NCBI RefSeq assembly: GCF_024679095.1
Contig: NW_026111655.1
Span: 144,001 to 208,000 of the forward strand
Direction of reading: 5' to 3'
Length of the DNA: 64,000 nt
DNA from: Eriocheir sinensis
Lineage: Eukaryota; Arthropoda; Malacostraca; Decapoda; Varunidae
Part shown: piece after piece, positions 28,836-42,000 of the stretch
How positions within the stretch are numbered: the first letter of the stretch is position 1
Layout of the letters: each line of letters opens with the position of its first letter
Made by a program: the position numbers and the translations under genes
The notes under the pieces: model-generated
What the model was told of the DNA's origin: nothing
Databases searched by the model: none
Seen by the model: only the letters and a program-made list of their open reading frames with translations

Positions 28836-29510
28836 AGAGGTAAGGTCCTAATTAAACTATTCGAAAAAATAATCATGGATAAAATGATCACTTTCCTTGA
28901 AACAAATGATTTGATAACTGATAGTCAGCATGGATTTCGTAGTAATTGGTCTTGCCTTACCAACCTATTAACCTTTTTCAACGATGTTCATACATGTTGG
29001 GACGCCAGAAGCCCATATGACGTAATTTACCTAGATATTCAGAAAGCGTTTGATAAAGTTCCTCACGTTAGGCTTATTTCAAAACTGCGTTCCCACGGTA
29101 TTAACGACCATCTATGTGCGTGGATTCATGACTGGCTCACCAACAGAGAACAACGTGTAGTTCTTAATGGTGAAGCATCGGATTGGCAACCCGTCACCAG
29201 TGGCGTGCCCCAAGGTTCGGTCCTGGGGCCAACACTATTCATAATTTACGTGAACGACTTAGAAACTGATATCCTATCAAAAGTTGCCAAATTCGCCGAC
29301 GACACCAAATTAGGAGGTACGGTAATGAACAGTCAAAGTTGCGAGAACATTCAATCAGACTTAATAAGACTTGTCGACTGGAGCGAAAAATGGCAAATGA
29401 GTTTTAACGTAGATAAATGTAAAGTAATGCACATAGGTGAAAAAAATCCTAACTTTAAATATCAGATTCAAGGACATGAGCTCAGCGAAGTAAAACAAGA
29501 ATTTTCAGCA
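28836..29510 (+). pseudogene. CR1-like LINE reverse transcriptase fragment (element D)
   Basis: Homology begins at GKVLIKLFEKII (before the first Met at 28875) and continues in one frame through SQHGFRSNWS, YLDIQKAFDKVPH (residues ~52-64), TSGVPQGSVLGP and the catalytic FADDT at ~140-144, then WSEKWQMSFNVDKCKVMHIG. The frame stays open, with all palm motifs intact, until homology stops near VKQE around 29500; the last codons to 29534 are unrelated sequence. Both ends of the element are missing, so it is a fragment of the same family as 48951-52700. Confidence 0.88.
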
Positions 29511-29534
29511 GGACGTTTACTGGTCAGCAGGTGA

Positions 29535-30763
29535 AGTGAGTATATGTCATTCAAATTCTTCTTATTTTTTTCTCATATTACCATTGAAGCCGTGCAACGT
29601 GTTGCTGTATTGCTTAATATTTTTTTTCACATCTATTTAAATAAATAACATAATCATTTGAGAGCAAGAATTTGTATTATTTACTAATTAATGTCATTGG
29701 TAAGCTTCATTGGGGAGCCCCCGCGGCTACCAGAGCTCCGTTACCAGAGGTTCCAATCTCTGGTACTGGTGCAAACAAACACCGCCGCGAAAGACGACTG
29801 TGAAAGCGGATTTCTTGTTGGTAACGGCGATCGCCGTTCACTGGTAACGATCAAAACAAACAAACGTGACTGTGAAAGCGGGCCATACTCTCCCTCATGA
29901 TCCCTTTTCTCTCTCTCCCTTCCCTCTTATCTGCCTTCATCACCTCCCATCATTGCCCTAATTCACAACCTCTTCCCATTCCCCTATTTTCACACACACC
30001 CCGCCCCTCCCCCTCCCCTTCCCGTCTCCCCATCACCACAGATCACAGTCGCCTGATGTCCATATACTCCCCATCGCTCCATCCATCCTCCCTCTCCTCT
30101 ATCTGGCACCACAATAGCCCCTTCCTTCTTCCCCTTGTCCCTCTCTAACCCTTCCTCGTCTCCTTTATTCATAGCCAATTTCCCTTCCCCTCCCCTCCAC
30201 CCTCCCTTCGTCTTGTGCTCTCTTATTTGCCCTTTGCCTTTTATATATAGTTTTTTCTTATTCACTGTTAGTCTTCTCTCTCCTAATATATTTCACGCTC
30301 CATGCTTTCCCCTTATATTTCTCCTCTGTCTTCTTTGCTCTCCAACACTCCCCAGTTTTTAGAATTGTGTTTAACGGGAGGCAAAGACATCAAAGGCATC
30401 ATCTTATACTGTATATACAAACTGCACTTGTCTTATTATTTTCCAACTTTTTCCCTTCTCTTTTTCGGGTGGTGGCTGGGACGGTCACTCCAAACACTGA
30501 CATTCACAAATCAAAATTTTCTTTCTATTCTCCTTCTTTCAGGGTGTAGGAAGGCGGCAGGTACTCGGTGATATAAAGAGCAAAGAAAGAAGAAATGAGG
30601 GAAAGGGAAAGAAAAAAACAAAGCGGAGTAGAGGAAAAGAGGAAATTAAGATGGGAGAGATGGAAGTAAAGATGACTTAATCGATCACACACATAGTTTC
30701 CAATCCTCCTCCTTTCGGACAGTGAGAGGGGGTGGGGGGTGGGGGGTTACGACACATACAAAG

Positions 30764-30768
<5 letters not shown>
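29535..30768. other. Non-coding; small palindromes at 29715-29890
   Basis: 29744-29763 is a T-arm-like hairpin (CCAGAG, 8-nt loop, CTCTGG) whose loop GTTCCAAT resembles a B box. 29824-29837 is a perfect palindrome ACGGCGATCGCCGT. ACTGTGAAAGCGG occurs twice ~72 bp apart. The rest is C/T-rich (29890-30360) without a gene. Confidence 0.5.

Positions 30769-30836
<68 letters not shown>
30769..30836 (+). repeat. (CT)n microsatellite
   Basis: 68 bp CT array, preceded by a G-rich GGGTGGGGGGTGGGGGG stretch at 30729-30746. Confidence 0.97.
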
Positions 30837-30839
<3 letters not shown>

Positions 30840-31784
30840 AGCAGGGATGTGTGCGGCAGGAAACGGTTCAAGCTTCGCTAAACTAAAATCTTTACTCGCC
30901 AGGCTCAGAGAGAAAAACAGAAAGAAAATAAGAAAAAAACTGCACAGGACTAAAGCAAATAGAGGATTTACCAGACTTTCAAAAAGCCAACAGTAGTAAT
31001 AAGGATCACACACAATAAAAGAAGAAACAATTGCACACTTTCGCTCCAAAAAATGAAAAGGCAAATGATTTAATTACAAAGAAAGAAAAATGTCATACAC
31101 TCACAAAAGAAGAGAGAAAAAGAAAAAGTAATACGAAAAACAAATACGAAAAGATGTAACACGTGTAAACCTTCGCCTTCCTTCCCCCAACCTCAAAAAA
31201 CAAAAGAAAAAATGAAGAGATAGAAATACAAAACAATGTCATAGCACGAAGGTCACGAATGTCACGAAGGTTAAAAGAAAAATTAAAAAGAAAACACGTG
31301 CGCACCTTCACTCTCTAAAAACAAACAACAACCAATGATGAATTACTCAGGAAGGAAAAAAATGAAAACGTTGAATGACAAAAAGGAAAAAAAAAAAATT
31401 CAAATTGTATTCACTGGACACCTGATGCAACAAACCAACAAAAAAAAACTAAAGCAAAAAAAGAAGAGAAGAAAAATCAACTTGCATCCACCAGGTGCTG
31501 AATAACAGAAAAGGGAAAAGAATAAAGTAAAAAAAGTAAAAAGCAGTCATACAAACAATGATAAAACGGCATCAACTGGAGACGTTAAATAAATCAAAAA
31601 ACATCACTGAAAGGAAAAAAGTGAGAAAACTACCGAAAACAGTTCAGTGGAAGACAAAATGAATACGAGAAACAGCACCGACGAGAGGAAGAAAAAACGT
31701 ACATTTCGGAAAAGAAAGAAGGAAATAGCAAAGAGAGATTAGCGAACGCAAATAAGTCACAAAAAAGAATAAAAGAAAAATACT
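30840..31784. other. A-rich DNA, no gene
   Basis: The plus strand is mostly A/G with recurring words such as CACTCACAAA and AGAAAAAAG at ~90-130 bp intervals (for example GTGTAAACCTTCGCC, GCGCACCTTCACTC). A very old tandem repeat is possible, but I could not fix a unit. Confidence 0.45.
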
Positions 31785-32146
31785 TTTTTATTTTTTATTT
31801 TTACGTCGTGGTCTATTGCGCCGGTAGGCTTCTTCCCGGTGGATCCTGATGGTCGGTCCAAGGCATATTCCCGGTGGGTCCTGATGGTCGGCCTAGCCCG
31901 TTCTGGCGCAGGCGAGTGTTTATAGTGGCGCCATCTTGCATTGGCTCATGCTGCCCTCCCGGAGCTCATCTTTAATCCTAGAATCTAGAGTCCGGGTTGA
32001 TAGGTGGTTTTCTGGACAGCATGTGGGTAGTTTTAAACCACTCGGCGGCGGCTGAAAAATCCCAGCTTGGTGGCACCGGTCGGGGATTGAACTCGCGTCC
32101 TCCTGAACCCGGGGCCGTCTTGCTATCTGTTCAGCCACCGCCTACC
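31785..32146 (-). mobile_element. tRNA-derived SINE, family A, copy 2
   Basis: Full length on the minus strand: the head GGCGGTGGCTGAACAGATAG at ~32146-32125, B box AGTTCAATCCC near 32091-32080, body with CATGCTGTCCAGAAAACCACC, and the tail with a duplicated GACCATCAGGA.CCACCGGGAA segment, CCTACCGGCGCAATAGACCA and finally an A-rich end (T-run at 31785-31803). Confidence 0.85.
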
Positions 32147-32504
32147 CTATAGTTAAGTATAAAGCTTTACTTAGAATCCAACGACAATCACAAATCAGCC
32201 TTCAACACGTACACACACACACAAAAAAACATCAAAGAAAAAACACTGAAAAAACTAATCCTACAAATGGTTTAGTGGACGGCCATAAATATCCCCCCCC
32301 CCCCCCCCTTCCGTCATGTTATCGAGTGGAAAACGGGAGGCGCAGACCGGAAAGAGCGTGGGAGGAGAGGCGCGGAGGAAAAGGGGAGATAGGGAGAGGG
32401 GGAGGGAGAGATTTGTAGGCAGGCAGGTAGAGAGAATAGAAGTTGTAAAGGTAGGCGAGAGGAAGGAAGAACGAGAGTGAGAAAGAGGAAGAAGTGGAGG
32501 TGAA

Positions 32505-32808
32505 GGTAGGTAAAGGTAAAATTGGGGGCATACGTTGTAGCAGCGCGTGGCCTCGGTGCTCATCTCCGCAACATTGGCCCTTGAGCCTGTGGTGGGAGGG
32601 AGCCCATTACCCCGGGACACAGGGCCAGTGTGACATCCAGGTTACACAGTTTACCTTCCCCAAGTTTCCTCAGGTACCCATTTATCGACCAGCCCGAGAG
32701 GGAGGATGAACAGCTGGGTGAGCTGCACGCCGATTGCCCGGGCCGGGATTCGAACTCGGGACCGCGGAGTAGAAGCCAGGCACGCTGACCACTAGACCAC
32801 GGCAGCGT
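32505..32808 (-). mobile_element. tRNA-derived SINE, family B, copy 1
   Basis: The minus strand starts GCTGCCGTGGTCTAGTGGTC with a consensus A box (TGGTCTAGTGG) and a consensus B box (GAGTTCGAATCC), so the head looks like a Glu/Asp-type tRNA gene whose anticodon stem no longer pairs. The body includes AGCTGTTCATCCTCCC, GATAAATGGGTACCTGAGG and GGGGAAGGTAAACTG, shared with 44525-44775. The end GAGCACCGAGGCCACGCGC recurs at 16875. A 16-C run (32293-32308) lies just beyond. Confidence 0.82.
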
Positions 32809-32810
32809 AA

Positions 32811-33453
32811 AGAGATAAAGAGCGAGGGATATTCGTGGCAAGTTAAAGAAGGAGGAAGAAACAGAAAAAGATGGATATAAAAAGAAATGAATATTGGTGA
32901 GAAGGCAGAGAGAGGAAGAAGAGATAAAAAAAAAACGGGAGACAGAGTGCTAGGGAGAATATTGTAGATAGCTTAGGTAGGGGCGGATAAAACACAGGAG
33001 GCACAGAGATAGACATGGAGAGATAAAATAAAGGAAACCATTTAGGTAGATAAAACGGAAAGAAAAGGCGCAGGATGTGAGTCCTAGACCGAGAAAATGA
33101 AGGGATGGCATGAGATAGAAAGGGAAAACAAAGAGACAGGAGGGAAGTAGATGGAGTTAAGATATACTTGATTGGTTGTGAAGATAGTAACATTAGTACA
33201 ATACAATTTGATAGAAACAGAAGACAGGGGATGGGGTGGGGTAGGAGATAAAGAGGCTTCCGTAACAAAAGTAAAAAAAATATAAAGGACGAGTAAGTTA
33301 GTTAGACAAGCAAACAAAACTCAGCGCCTCACATCACACCACAAAGCCTGGCGTGGATTGTCTAAGCGGTTTAATGAAGCTTACGCCCATACCCCAAGCT
33401 CTCCCTTCCTCGGCCATTTCCTCGACATCAGTTGCAACAATATCATTACGCCA
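32811..33453. other. Purine-rich domain, no gene
   Basis: The plus strand is A/G-rich until ~33330, giving spurious Phe/Leu/Ser frames on the minus strand. Confidence 0.6.
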
Positions 33454-33820
33454 GGTAGGCGGTGGCTGAACAGATAGCCAAACGGTCCCGCGTTCAGGAG
33501 GACGCGAGATCAATCCCCGACCGGTGCCACCAAGCTGGGATTTTTCAGCCGCCGCCGAGTGGCTTAAAACTACCCACATGCTGTCCAGAAGACCACCTAT
33601 CAACCCGGACTCTAGATTCTAGGATTGAAGATGAGCTCCGGGAGGGCAGCATGAGCCAATGCAAGATGGCGCCTCTATAAACACTCGCCTGCGCAAGAAC
33701 GGGCTGGGCCGACCATCAGGACCCACCGGGAAGAGGCCTTGGACCGACCATCAGGATCCACCGGAAAGAAGTCTACCGGCGCAATAGGCCAAGACGCAAA
33801 AAAAAACAAAAAAAAAAAAA
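33454..33820 (+). mobile_element. tRNA-derived SINE, family A, copy 3 (full length)
   Basis: The head GGCGGTGGCTGAACAGATAG carries the A box and GAGATCAATCCCCG a B box with one substitution. The body is nearly identical to copy 1, and the tail runs CCACCGGGAAGAGGCC, CTACCGGCGCAATAGGCC, then poly-A with one C to 33820. It is in the opposite orientation to copy 2, 1.3 kb away. Confidence 0.88.
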
Positions 33821-34281
33821 CGAGCTGCCTATGAACCACTGTTACGGGTTAATGGCTACGCCCAACACTGCAATTCTCCATTTCATCAACATTATGCTGC
33901 AGATATGTTAAGAGGAAAGGAATTTGAAGGGAAGGATGTGGAATTCAAATAAGAGCCAGAGCCTTCGAACCAATTCTAACCATGAACTTTACATTTCTGC
34001 CCGGAATCGTACCAAATCTATTCTTCGACTAACCAAAAATTCTCTCATCAATAGAAAATGCTTGCTTTCTCTAACTCTTCCCGTGACTTCTGGCATCTAG
34101 CCAATAACATCTCCTCCAGCTTAACTTCTTCATCTTTCCCTCCACTCCTCAGTCCTGACGGCAACACTGCCGTCTCATCTATCTCTATGGCTGAACTCCT
34201 CTCTCAAACTTTTTTTCTGAAAACTCCACTCTGGACAATTCTGGGCATTTTCCTCCTACTCATCCCCCCTCTGACTCTTTT

Positions 34282-35493
34282 ATGCCTGTTATAAAGATTC
34301 TTCAAAATGATGTTTTCTATGCCCTCTCTGGCCTTAATCCTCAGAAGGCTTATGGACCTGATGGAGTGCCTCCTATTGTCCTTAAAAACTGTGCCTCCGT
34401 GCTGTCACCCTGCCTGGTCAAACTCTTTCGCCTCTGCCTGTCAACATCTACCTTTCCTTCTTGCTGGAAGTATGCCTTCATACAGCCTGTACCTAAGAAG
34501 GGTGACCGCTCCAATCCCTCAAACTACCGTCCTATAGCTTTACTTTCTTGTCTATCTAAAGCTTTTGAATCAATCCTTAACCGGAAGATCCAAAAGCACC
34601 TTTCCACTTCTGACCTTCTATCTGATCGCCAGTATGGGTTCCGCATGGGGCGTTCTACTGGTGATCTCCTAGCCTTCTTAACTGACTCTTGGTCATTCTC
34701 TCTTAGCCGTTTCGGTGAAACCTTTGCTATTGCGCTGGACATATCAAAAGCTTTTGATAGGGTCTGGCACAAATCTTTGCTTTCTAAACTACCCTCCTAC
34801 GGTTTCTATCCTTCTCTCTGTACCTTTATCTCCAGTTTCCTTTCTGACCGTTCTATTTCTGCCGTGGTAGACGGTCACTGTTCTTCCCTTAAATCTATTA
34901 ACAGTGGTGTCCCACAGGGTTCTGTCCTATCTCCCACTCTTTTTCTGTTGTTCATTGATGACCTTCTTTCCAAAACGAACTGTCCTATCCATTCCTACGC
35001 CGATGATTCCACTCTGCATTACTCAACTTCTTTTAATAGAAGACCCACCCTTCAGGAACTTAACGACTCAAGGCTGGAGGCTGCAGAACGCTTAGCCTCA
35101 GACCTTACTATTATTTCCGATTGGGGCAAGAAGAACCTGGTGTCCTTCAACGCCTCAAAAACACAGTTTCTCAACCTATCCACTCGACATAATCTTCTAA
35201 ACAACTATCCCCTATTCTTTGACAATACTCAGCTATCACCTTGTTCAACACTAAACATCCTCGGTCTATCCTTAACTCAAAATCTCAACAGGAAACTTCA
35301 TATCTCATTTCTTACTAAATCAGCTTCCTCGAGGCTGGGCGTTCTGTATCGTCTCCGCCAGTTCTTCTCCCCCGCACAGTTGCTATCCATTTACAGAGGC
35401 CTTGTCCGCCCTCGTATGGAGTATGCATCTCATGTGTGTGTGATTGTGTGTGTGTGGGGGGGGGGGCGGTTCCACTCACACAACACTCCTTGA
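34282..35493 (+). pseudogene. LINE E reverse transcriptase, long open segment
   Basis: 403 codons. [19 protein letters not shown] (~25-43), PVPKKGDRSNPSNYRPIALL (~69-88), LSDRQYGFRMGRSTGD (~113-128), LDISKAFDRVWH (~152-163), NSGVPQGSVLSPTLF (~207-221) and the catalytic YADDS (~239-243) occur in the usual RT order. A frameshift near 34215 separates it from the upstream part (34058-34280). At 35433-35467 a (GT)n plus G-run has grown inside the codons for SHVWGGS, and the frame runs off into nonsense at 35493. The first Met shown is internal, not a true start. Confidence 0.88.
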
Positions 35494-35814
35494 CAGAGTG
35501 GAGTCAAAGGCTCTTCGTCTCATCAGCTCTCCTCCTCATACTGATAGTCTTCTATTTCAAATTTCGCCGCCATGTTGCCTCACTTTCTATCGTCTATCGA
35601 TATTCTCATGCTAACTGCTCTTTTGAACTTTGAACTTTTGAATTTGAACTTTACTGTCCAAATCCCTTACGCAAGAGTTAACCAGCATCTTCACTCTTGC
35701 ATCCCTCACGCTGGTAAACTCTGGAACAATCTTCCTTCATCTGTATTTCCTCGTGCCTACGACTTGAACTCTTTCAAGAGGAGGGTATCAGGACACCTCT
35801 CCTCCCGAAATTGA
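35470..35814 (+). pseudogene. LINE E ORF2 C-terminus beyond the microsatellite
   Basis: After the GT/G expansion the coding homology resumes (TTLLDRVESKALRLISSPP near 35480-35540), shifts frame again around 35570, and ends with VNQHLHSCIPHAGKLWNNLP (35672-35735) and SFKRRVSGHL. The GKLWNNLP box corresponds to the WNNLP motif in the other LINEs. Confidence 0.75.
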
Positions 35815-36144
35815 CCTCTCTTTGACTTCTATTCAGGAGCAGTAATTAGCGGGCTTTTTTTTTTTAATACTTTTCTTTACGCCCTTGAACTGTCTCCTTA
35901 GCTGTAAAAAAAGAAAAAAAAAAGACGAGAGACCGTTTAGAAGCTGCAGTGCAGAATGAAATGATAGTAAATGACATTTCTTAAGAAGGGAGAGTTTGGA
36001 ATACAATCATCTTTTCGGGTTCGAAGGAGAAGCTTTGGGAATATCCTTTATATTTATTTTTTGTCGTTGTGAGCATGAAAACAAGGTGAGAAAAAGAGTG
36101 AGGAAAGGAGATAATTGCTGGCAGTAGATATTTAGATGATAATG

Positions 36145-37955
<1,811 letters not shown>

Positions 37956-37990
<35 letters not shown>

Positions 37991-38121
37991 TTATATTCAT
38001 ATGGGTTATGACCGACTAGACACACACACACACACACACACACACACGTACACACACACACATACACACACACACACACACACTCACAAACACACTTTTA
38101 TATTCATCTGGGTAATGATCG

Positions 38122-38171
<50 letters not shown>

Positions 38172-38198
38172 TTTATATTCATCTGGGTAATGACCGAT

Positions 38199-38240
<42 letters not shown>
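37956..38240 (+). repeat. (CA)n array with three copies of a 31-nt spacer
   Basis: Within CA repeats, TTTATATTCATATGGGTTATG, TTTATATTCATCTGGGTAATG and TTTATATTCATCTGGGTAATG, each followed by a GACCGA/GATCGATTA end, begin at ~37988, 38095 and 38170. It is a higher-order tandem repeat of spacer plus CA tract. Confidence 0.9.
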
Positions 38241-38396
38241 GGAGTAGGTAGGAAGACACCTACCGAACGGGCGCAAGCCACTCCCGGTGAGGTATATATG
38301 GGAGGTGAGAAGGGAGCTGAAGCCCTCCAAAGACCCTTCTCATGTCCTCACTAACTGTTTCCCTATTGTCTCACCAACACCGAAGAGTAGTTCAGC

Positions 38397-38729
38397 ATGC
38401 TCTCTAAAGACAGATCCTCTCTCTATCCACACCACACTACATTCACACAACATATACACCTTTTCCCAAAATTCAAATTTCAAAATGGCGCACCTACATC
38501 AAGCGTCAGAATCCCCGCCTGGGGGGGGGGGGGGGGGCCCACAAATTCCCTCAGGGAGAACTCCCCTTCTGGCTGCCGACCCGAGAGGTGTCTTGATAAC
38601 TCCTCGAACCTCTTTCTTCTCAATTTCTGCAACATTCGCGGTCTTCGTTCTAATTTTCATTCTGTGGAACATCATCTCTCCTCCTCTAAACCTCGCCTTC
38701 TCTTCCTTACCGAAACACAGGTTTCTGAG
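38397..38729 (+). pseudogene. LINE F 5' part: UTR and endonuclease start (split gene)
   Basis: FLLNFCNIRGLRSNFHSVEH and KPRLLFLTETQ mark the beginning of the apurinic-type endonuclease domain that nicks the target for LINE insertion. The frame is cut at 38729 by the Gypsy element and resumes at 42995. Upstream is a G-run of ~17 (38521-38537) and 5' UTR-like sequence from ~38240. The endonuclease glutamate (in TETQ) is present. Confidence 0.82.
38725..38729. other. Target-site duplication CTGAG, left copy
   Basis: CTGAG immediately precedes the left LTR and is repeated at 42990-42994 immediately after the right LTR. Five bases is the expected duplication for Ty3/Gypsy integrases. Confidence 0.95.
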
Positions 38730-38995
38730 TGTCGTGAGGGAATAAGTAAACCACCTCAAAAGCCCTTTTCTCTAGGCTTTACTCGGCAAGAAAACCCTAG
38801 GTGCGTACAGTACCTGCAGCCCGAGTGCACTGGCTTCATCGACGAAGAAACTAGATACGTTAGTTTCGAAACCATATAATACGATTCATATTACATACGA
38901 ATCACCTATCCCGAACGATACATATGAAACACTAAAACGAACAAGCACTAAAACCCCAACAAATACAAACAACTTAAGCTTTAGAATCACCACAT
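38730..38995 (-). repeat. 3' LTR
   Basis: 266 bp, TGTCGTGAGGG...ATCACCACA on the plus strand. Differences from the partner lie at the CGAAACAAG/CGAACAAG, TACAAAC/TACAGAC and AAGCTTTAG/AAACTATAG positions. Confidence 0.96.
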
Positions 38996-39008
38996 TCTCC
39001 CCCTCTTA
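38996..39008 (-). other. Polypurine tract
   Basis: On the minus (sense) strand AAGAGGGGGAGAA directly abuts the 3' LTR. This is the normal site for priming plus-strand cDNA synthesis. Confidence 0.9.
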
Positions 39009-39059
39009 CAAATAATTGCGTACAAATCACACGCCTAGTCTATCCGGAGCTTTCCTGAC

Positions 39060-42000
39060 TCATGTTGAACGTCTTAGTGGTTCAGGTCTTTCTTCGGAAG
39101 TTTCGGGCGAGTCGCTTTTTCTTGTGTCCGGAAGTCTAGTGTCATCGGAGGTTGGGTAACAAGCGTCAGGAGTGGCTGCCCCTCCATCGCTGTCATCGGT
39201 AGAAGTCGGTTCTAGAGCCGAAATTTCTTCAGTGGGTGTTGTCCCATTGATGTTCTCTTGCATGGTTGTCTGTTCCTTAGGGGTTGGAGCCAGGTCCCTC
39301 GTGTAGACGGTAGACCTTCTTCCATCCGGATGGCGAATGTGAGCGTAGTGTGGTGTAGCACTCTCGAGATCAACTTCTTCCACTAACGGATCCGATTTGG
39401 AATTACGAACAAACTTCCGCAGCAGGACAGGTCCAGGTGTAGCAAGCCAGGAAGGTAAGGAGTAACCACTAAATGATCTCCTAGGGAAAGAAAATAACCT
39501 TTCATGCGGGGTTTGATTGGTGGCAGTACAAAGGAGGGACCGAATGGAATGAAGTACTCTGTCCAGAACTAGTTCCCACTGAGACTCGGGGAGTTTGGAG
39601 GATCTGAGTGGTAGGCGTACAGTTTTCCAAATAGTACCAATCTCTCTTTCACATTGTCCGTTACCTTGGGGGTGGTAGGGAGTGGAGTGTGTCATGACGA
39701 CACCGTGGCTCAACAGAAAATCTGCGACTTCACGAGACATGAACTGTGTTCCTCTGTCCGAATGAACTGATGATGGACAACCGAACATAGCGAACAGTTT
39801 AAGGAAGCAAGCTTTAACAGTTTGAGCAGACATATCTGGGCATGGGAACACAAATGGGAATCTAGAGTACTCGTCTATCATTACCAGAAGGTATTTATTC
39901 TTTGTAGTAGAAGGTTTCGGTCCAGCGAAATCAATAGATATTCGGTCAAAGGGTTGTGTTGCATGGATCAGGTTCTTAACTGGAGGTTTAAAGAATCTAG
40001 GTTTCAATTCTGAACAAATACTGCATTGAGAACAAACCCTCCTTACATCATCTAGAGAAAAAGCCAGATTCTTAACTTTTACAAAATGATAAAGTCTTGT
40101 GACGCCAGGATGACACAGAGACACGTGTACTTGTTCGAGAGAGACTGAGCCTGGGCTAGTATTAACCGAGCATGCACGAGACAGTGTGTCGGAAGGGATG
40201 TTTTGAGGACCTGGTCGGTACTTAATGTCATACAAGTATTCAGAGAGCTCGAGACGCCATCTTAATATTTTGTCATTCTTAATTTTGGAGGAATGCCGTG
40301 AGTCAAACATGAAGGATACAGCTTGTTGGTCAGTGACAATAGTGAATTTACGGCCCAAAATAAAAAGTCTCCACTTACGTACGGCTTCAATGATAGCAGT
40401 GGCTTCTCTCTCCACAGCAGGCTGAAGTCTTTCAGAGCCGGTCAGGGTTCTGGAGAAGAAAGCTACAGGCCGACCAAGCTGGGAAAGAGTGGCTGCTATG
40501 GAGACAGAGGATGCGTCAGTCTCGATCTGGAGTGGGAAAGTTTCATCATAGGCAGCTATTGAAGCCTTACAGATGTCTCTCTTTAGCGATTCGAAACATT
40601 TAATAGCTTCAGAGCCGAGTGGAAAACTCTGGCACAGCAGAAGTGGCTGTATGCGCTTAGAATAGTTAGGTATCCAGATGGAATAGTATGAGAAGAGGCC
40701 AAGCGCTCGTTTTAGAGAGGGTGAATCATTAGGAACTGGCATTTCTATCAGGGGTCTGATACGATCTGGATCAGGGCGCAGAGAATTATCGGAGATGCAA
40801 TACCCGAGATAAGTAATTTCTTTTAAGCTGTAGTGACACTTCTCCAAGTTCAAAGTCAAGTTGTACTTTGAGGCTACCTCCTTGAAACGCTGAAGGTTCC
40901 AGTCATGTTCCTCCTTGCTTACGCCGCATACAATAACATCATCAATGTAAGCATAGGTGGCTTGCAATTTGTTGTCAGCTATGATAGAGTCCATGATTCT
41001 CTGAAAAACAGCAACGGAGTTTGTCAGACCGAAAGGAACTCTGGTAAATTGAAGTAACTGTCCGTCAGCCTCAAAAGCAGTGTACTGTTTCTCCGTTTCT
41101 CGTAAGGGAACTTGATAGTAAGCATTTTTCAGATCAAGTTTGCTGAATATTTTGTACTTAGCCATCTTGTGAATTAAATCATGAATACGAGGCACTGGGT
41201 AAGCGTCCAATGAAGTAAAACGGTTTATGGTACGAGAGTAATCAACAACCATGCGCCGCTTGTGTCTCTCATCGCTTGTTACTAGCACTTGAGCTCTCCA
41301 AGGGGACTGACTCTTCTCTACAACACCTTCTTGTAACAAAGACTGTACTTCCTCATGAATAAACTCTTCATCCGACCTCGAGAACTTACGAGAACACGTG
41401 GAGACTGGCTTTGTATTAGGGGACAGGTTAGGGAAGAGGGATGGAGGATCAATAGACATTGATGCTACGTTACATATAGTTAGTTTAGGTAAAGAGCCAT
41501 CCAAAGTGAATTCCACAGCCTGGTGTTTTTCCATGAAGTCTCTGCCCAAGATTACTTTATAACACAACTGGGGAAGAACTGACAACTTGAATTCAGGATA
41601 CAGACTGTCGTTAACTTTCAGGCTGACAAAGCAATGTCCTCCGGTAGTAGAAACTTGGGAAGAAGCAAGGGTGACATCAGTCTTTGAAGGGTACACAGGA
41701 ATATTTAAGTTTTTCACAACTTGTGGATGGATGAAACTAATAGTACTTCCACTGTCAATAAGGGAGTTCACTTGCAGTTCATTGACACTCACAGGAATTG
41801 TAGAGCTCCGCGGCGTAGTAACAGACGCTAATACTGGAGTGGCGGCAGTAGTTGGTGGCAGGGCGCAGTGTCCACAGGGAGGGACCGGGGAGGTAGAGCC
41901 AGGAGGTTCCACAGTAGCAGCGGCTGCAGTGTTAGGTCTTCTCGATCGTCCAGGGTCGCCAGACCTGCAGACGCTGGCGTAATGACCCGTCTTCCCACAC

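Larger units (their letters stand above)
33945..35923 (+). mobile_element. 5'-truncated LINE with YADD polymerase (element E)
   Basis: Homology to the split LINE at 42995-44300 begins near 33945 (AGAGCCAGAGCCTTCGAACC) and is about 99% over 34300-34420, so the two belong to one young family. The element continues through the polymerase, a C-terminal region ending in SFKRRVSGHL and a stop at ~35812, then a UTR closing with A-rich TGTAAAAAAAGAAAAAAAA. The family differs from the FADD/CR1 copies here: YADDS catalytic box and LFLTETQ/NFCNIRGL endonuclease start, as in Jockey/I-group elements. Confidence 0.85.

Noticed and set aside
32735..32808. Functional tRNA-Glu/Asp gene on the minus strand
   Set aside because: A and B boxes are good, but the anticodon and acceptor stems do not pair, and a SINE body shared with 44525-44775 follows.
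37956..38240. CRISPR-like alternation of repeats and spacers
   Set aside because: The spacers are copies of each other and the repeats are CA dinucleotides of varying length; the setting is eukaryotic.
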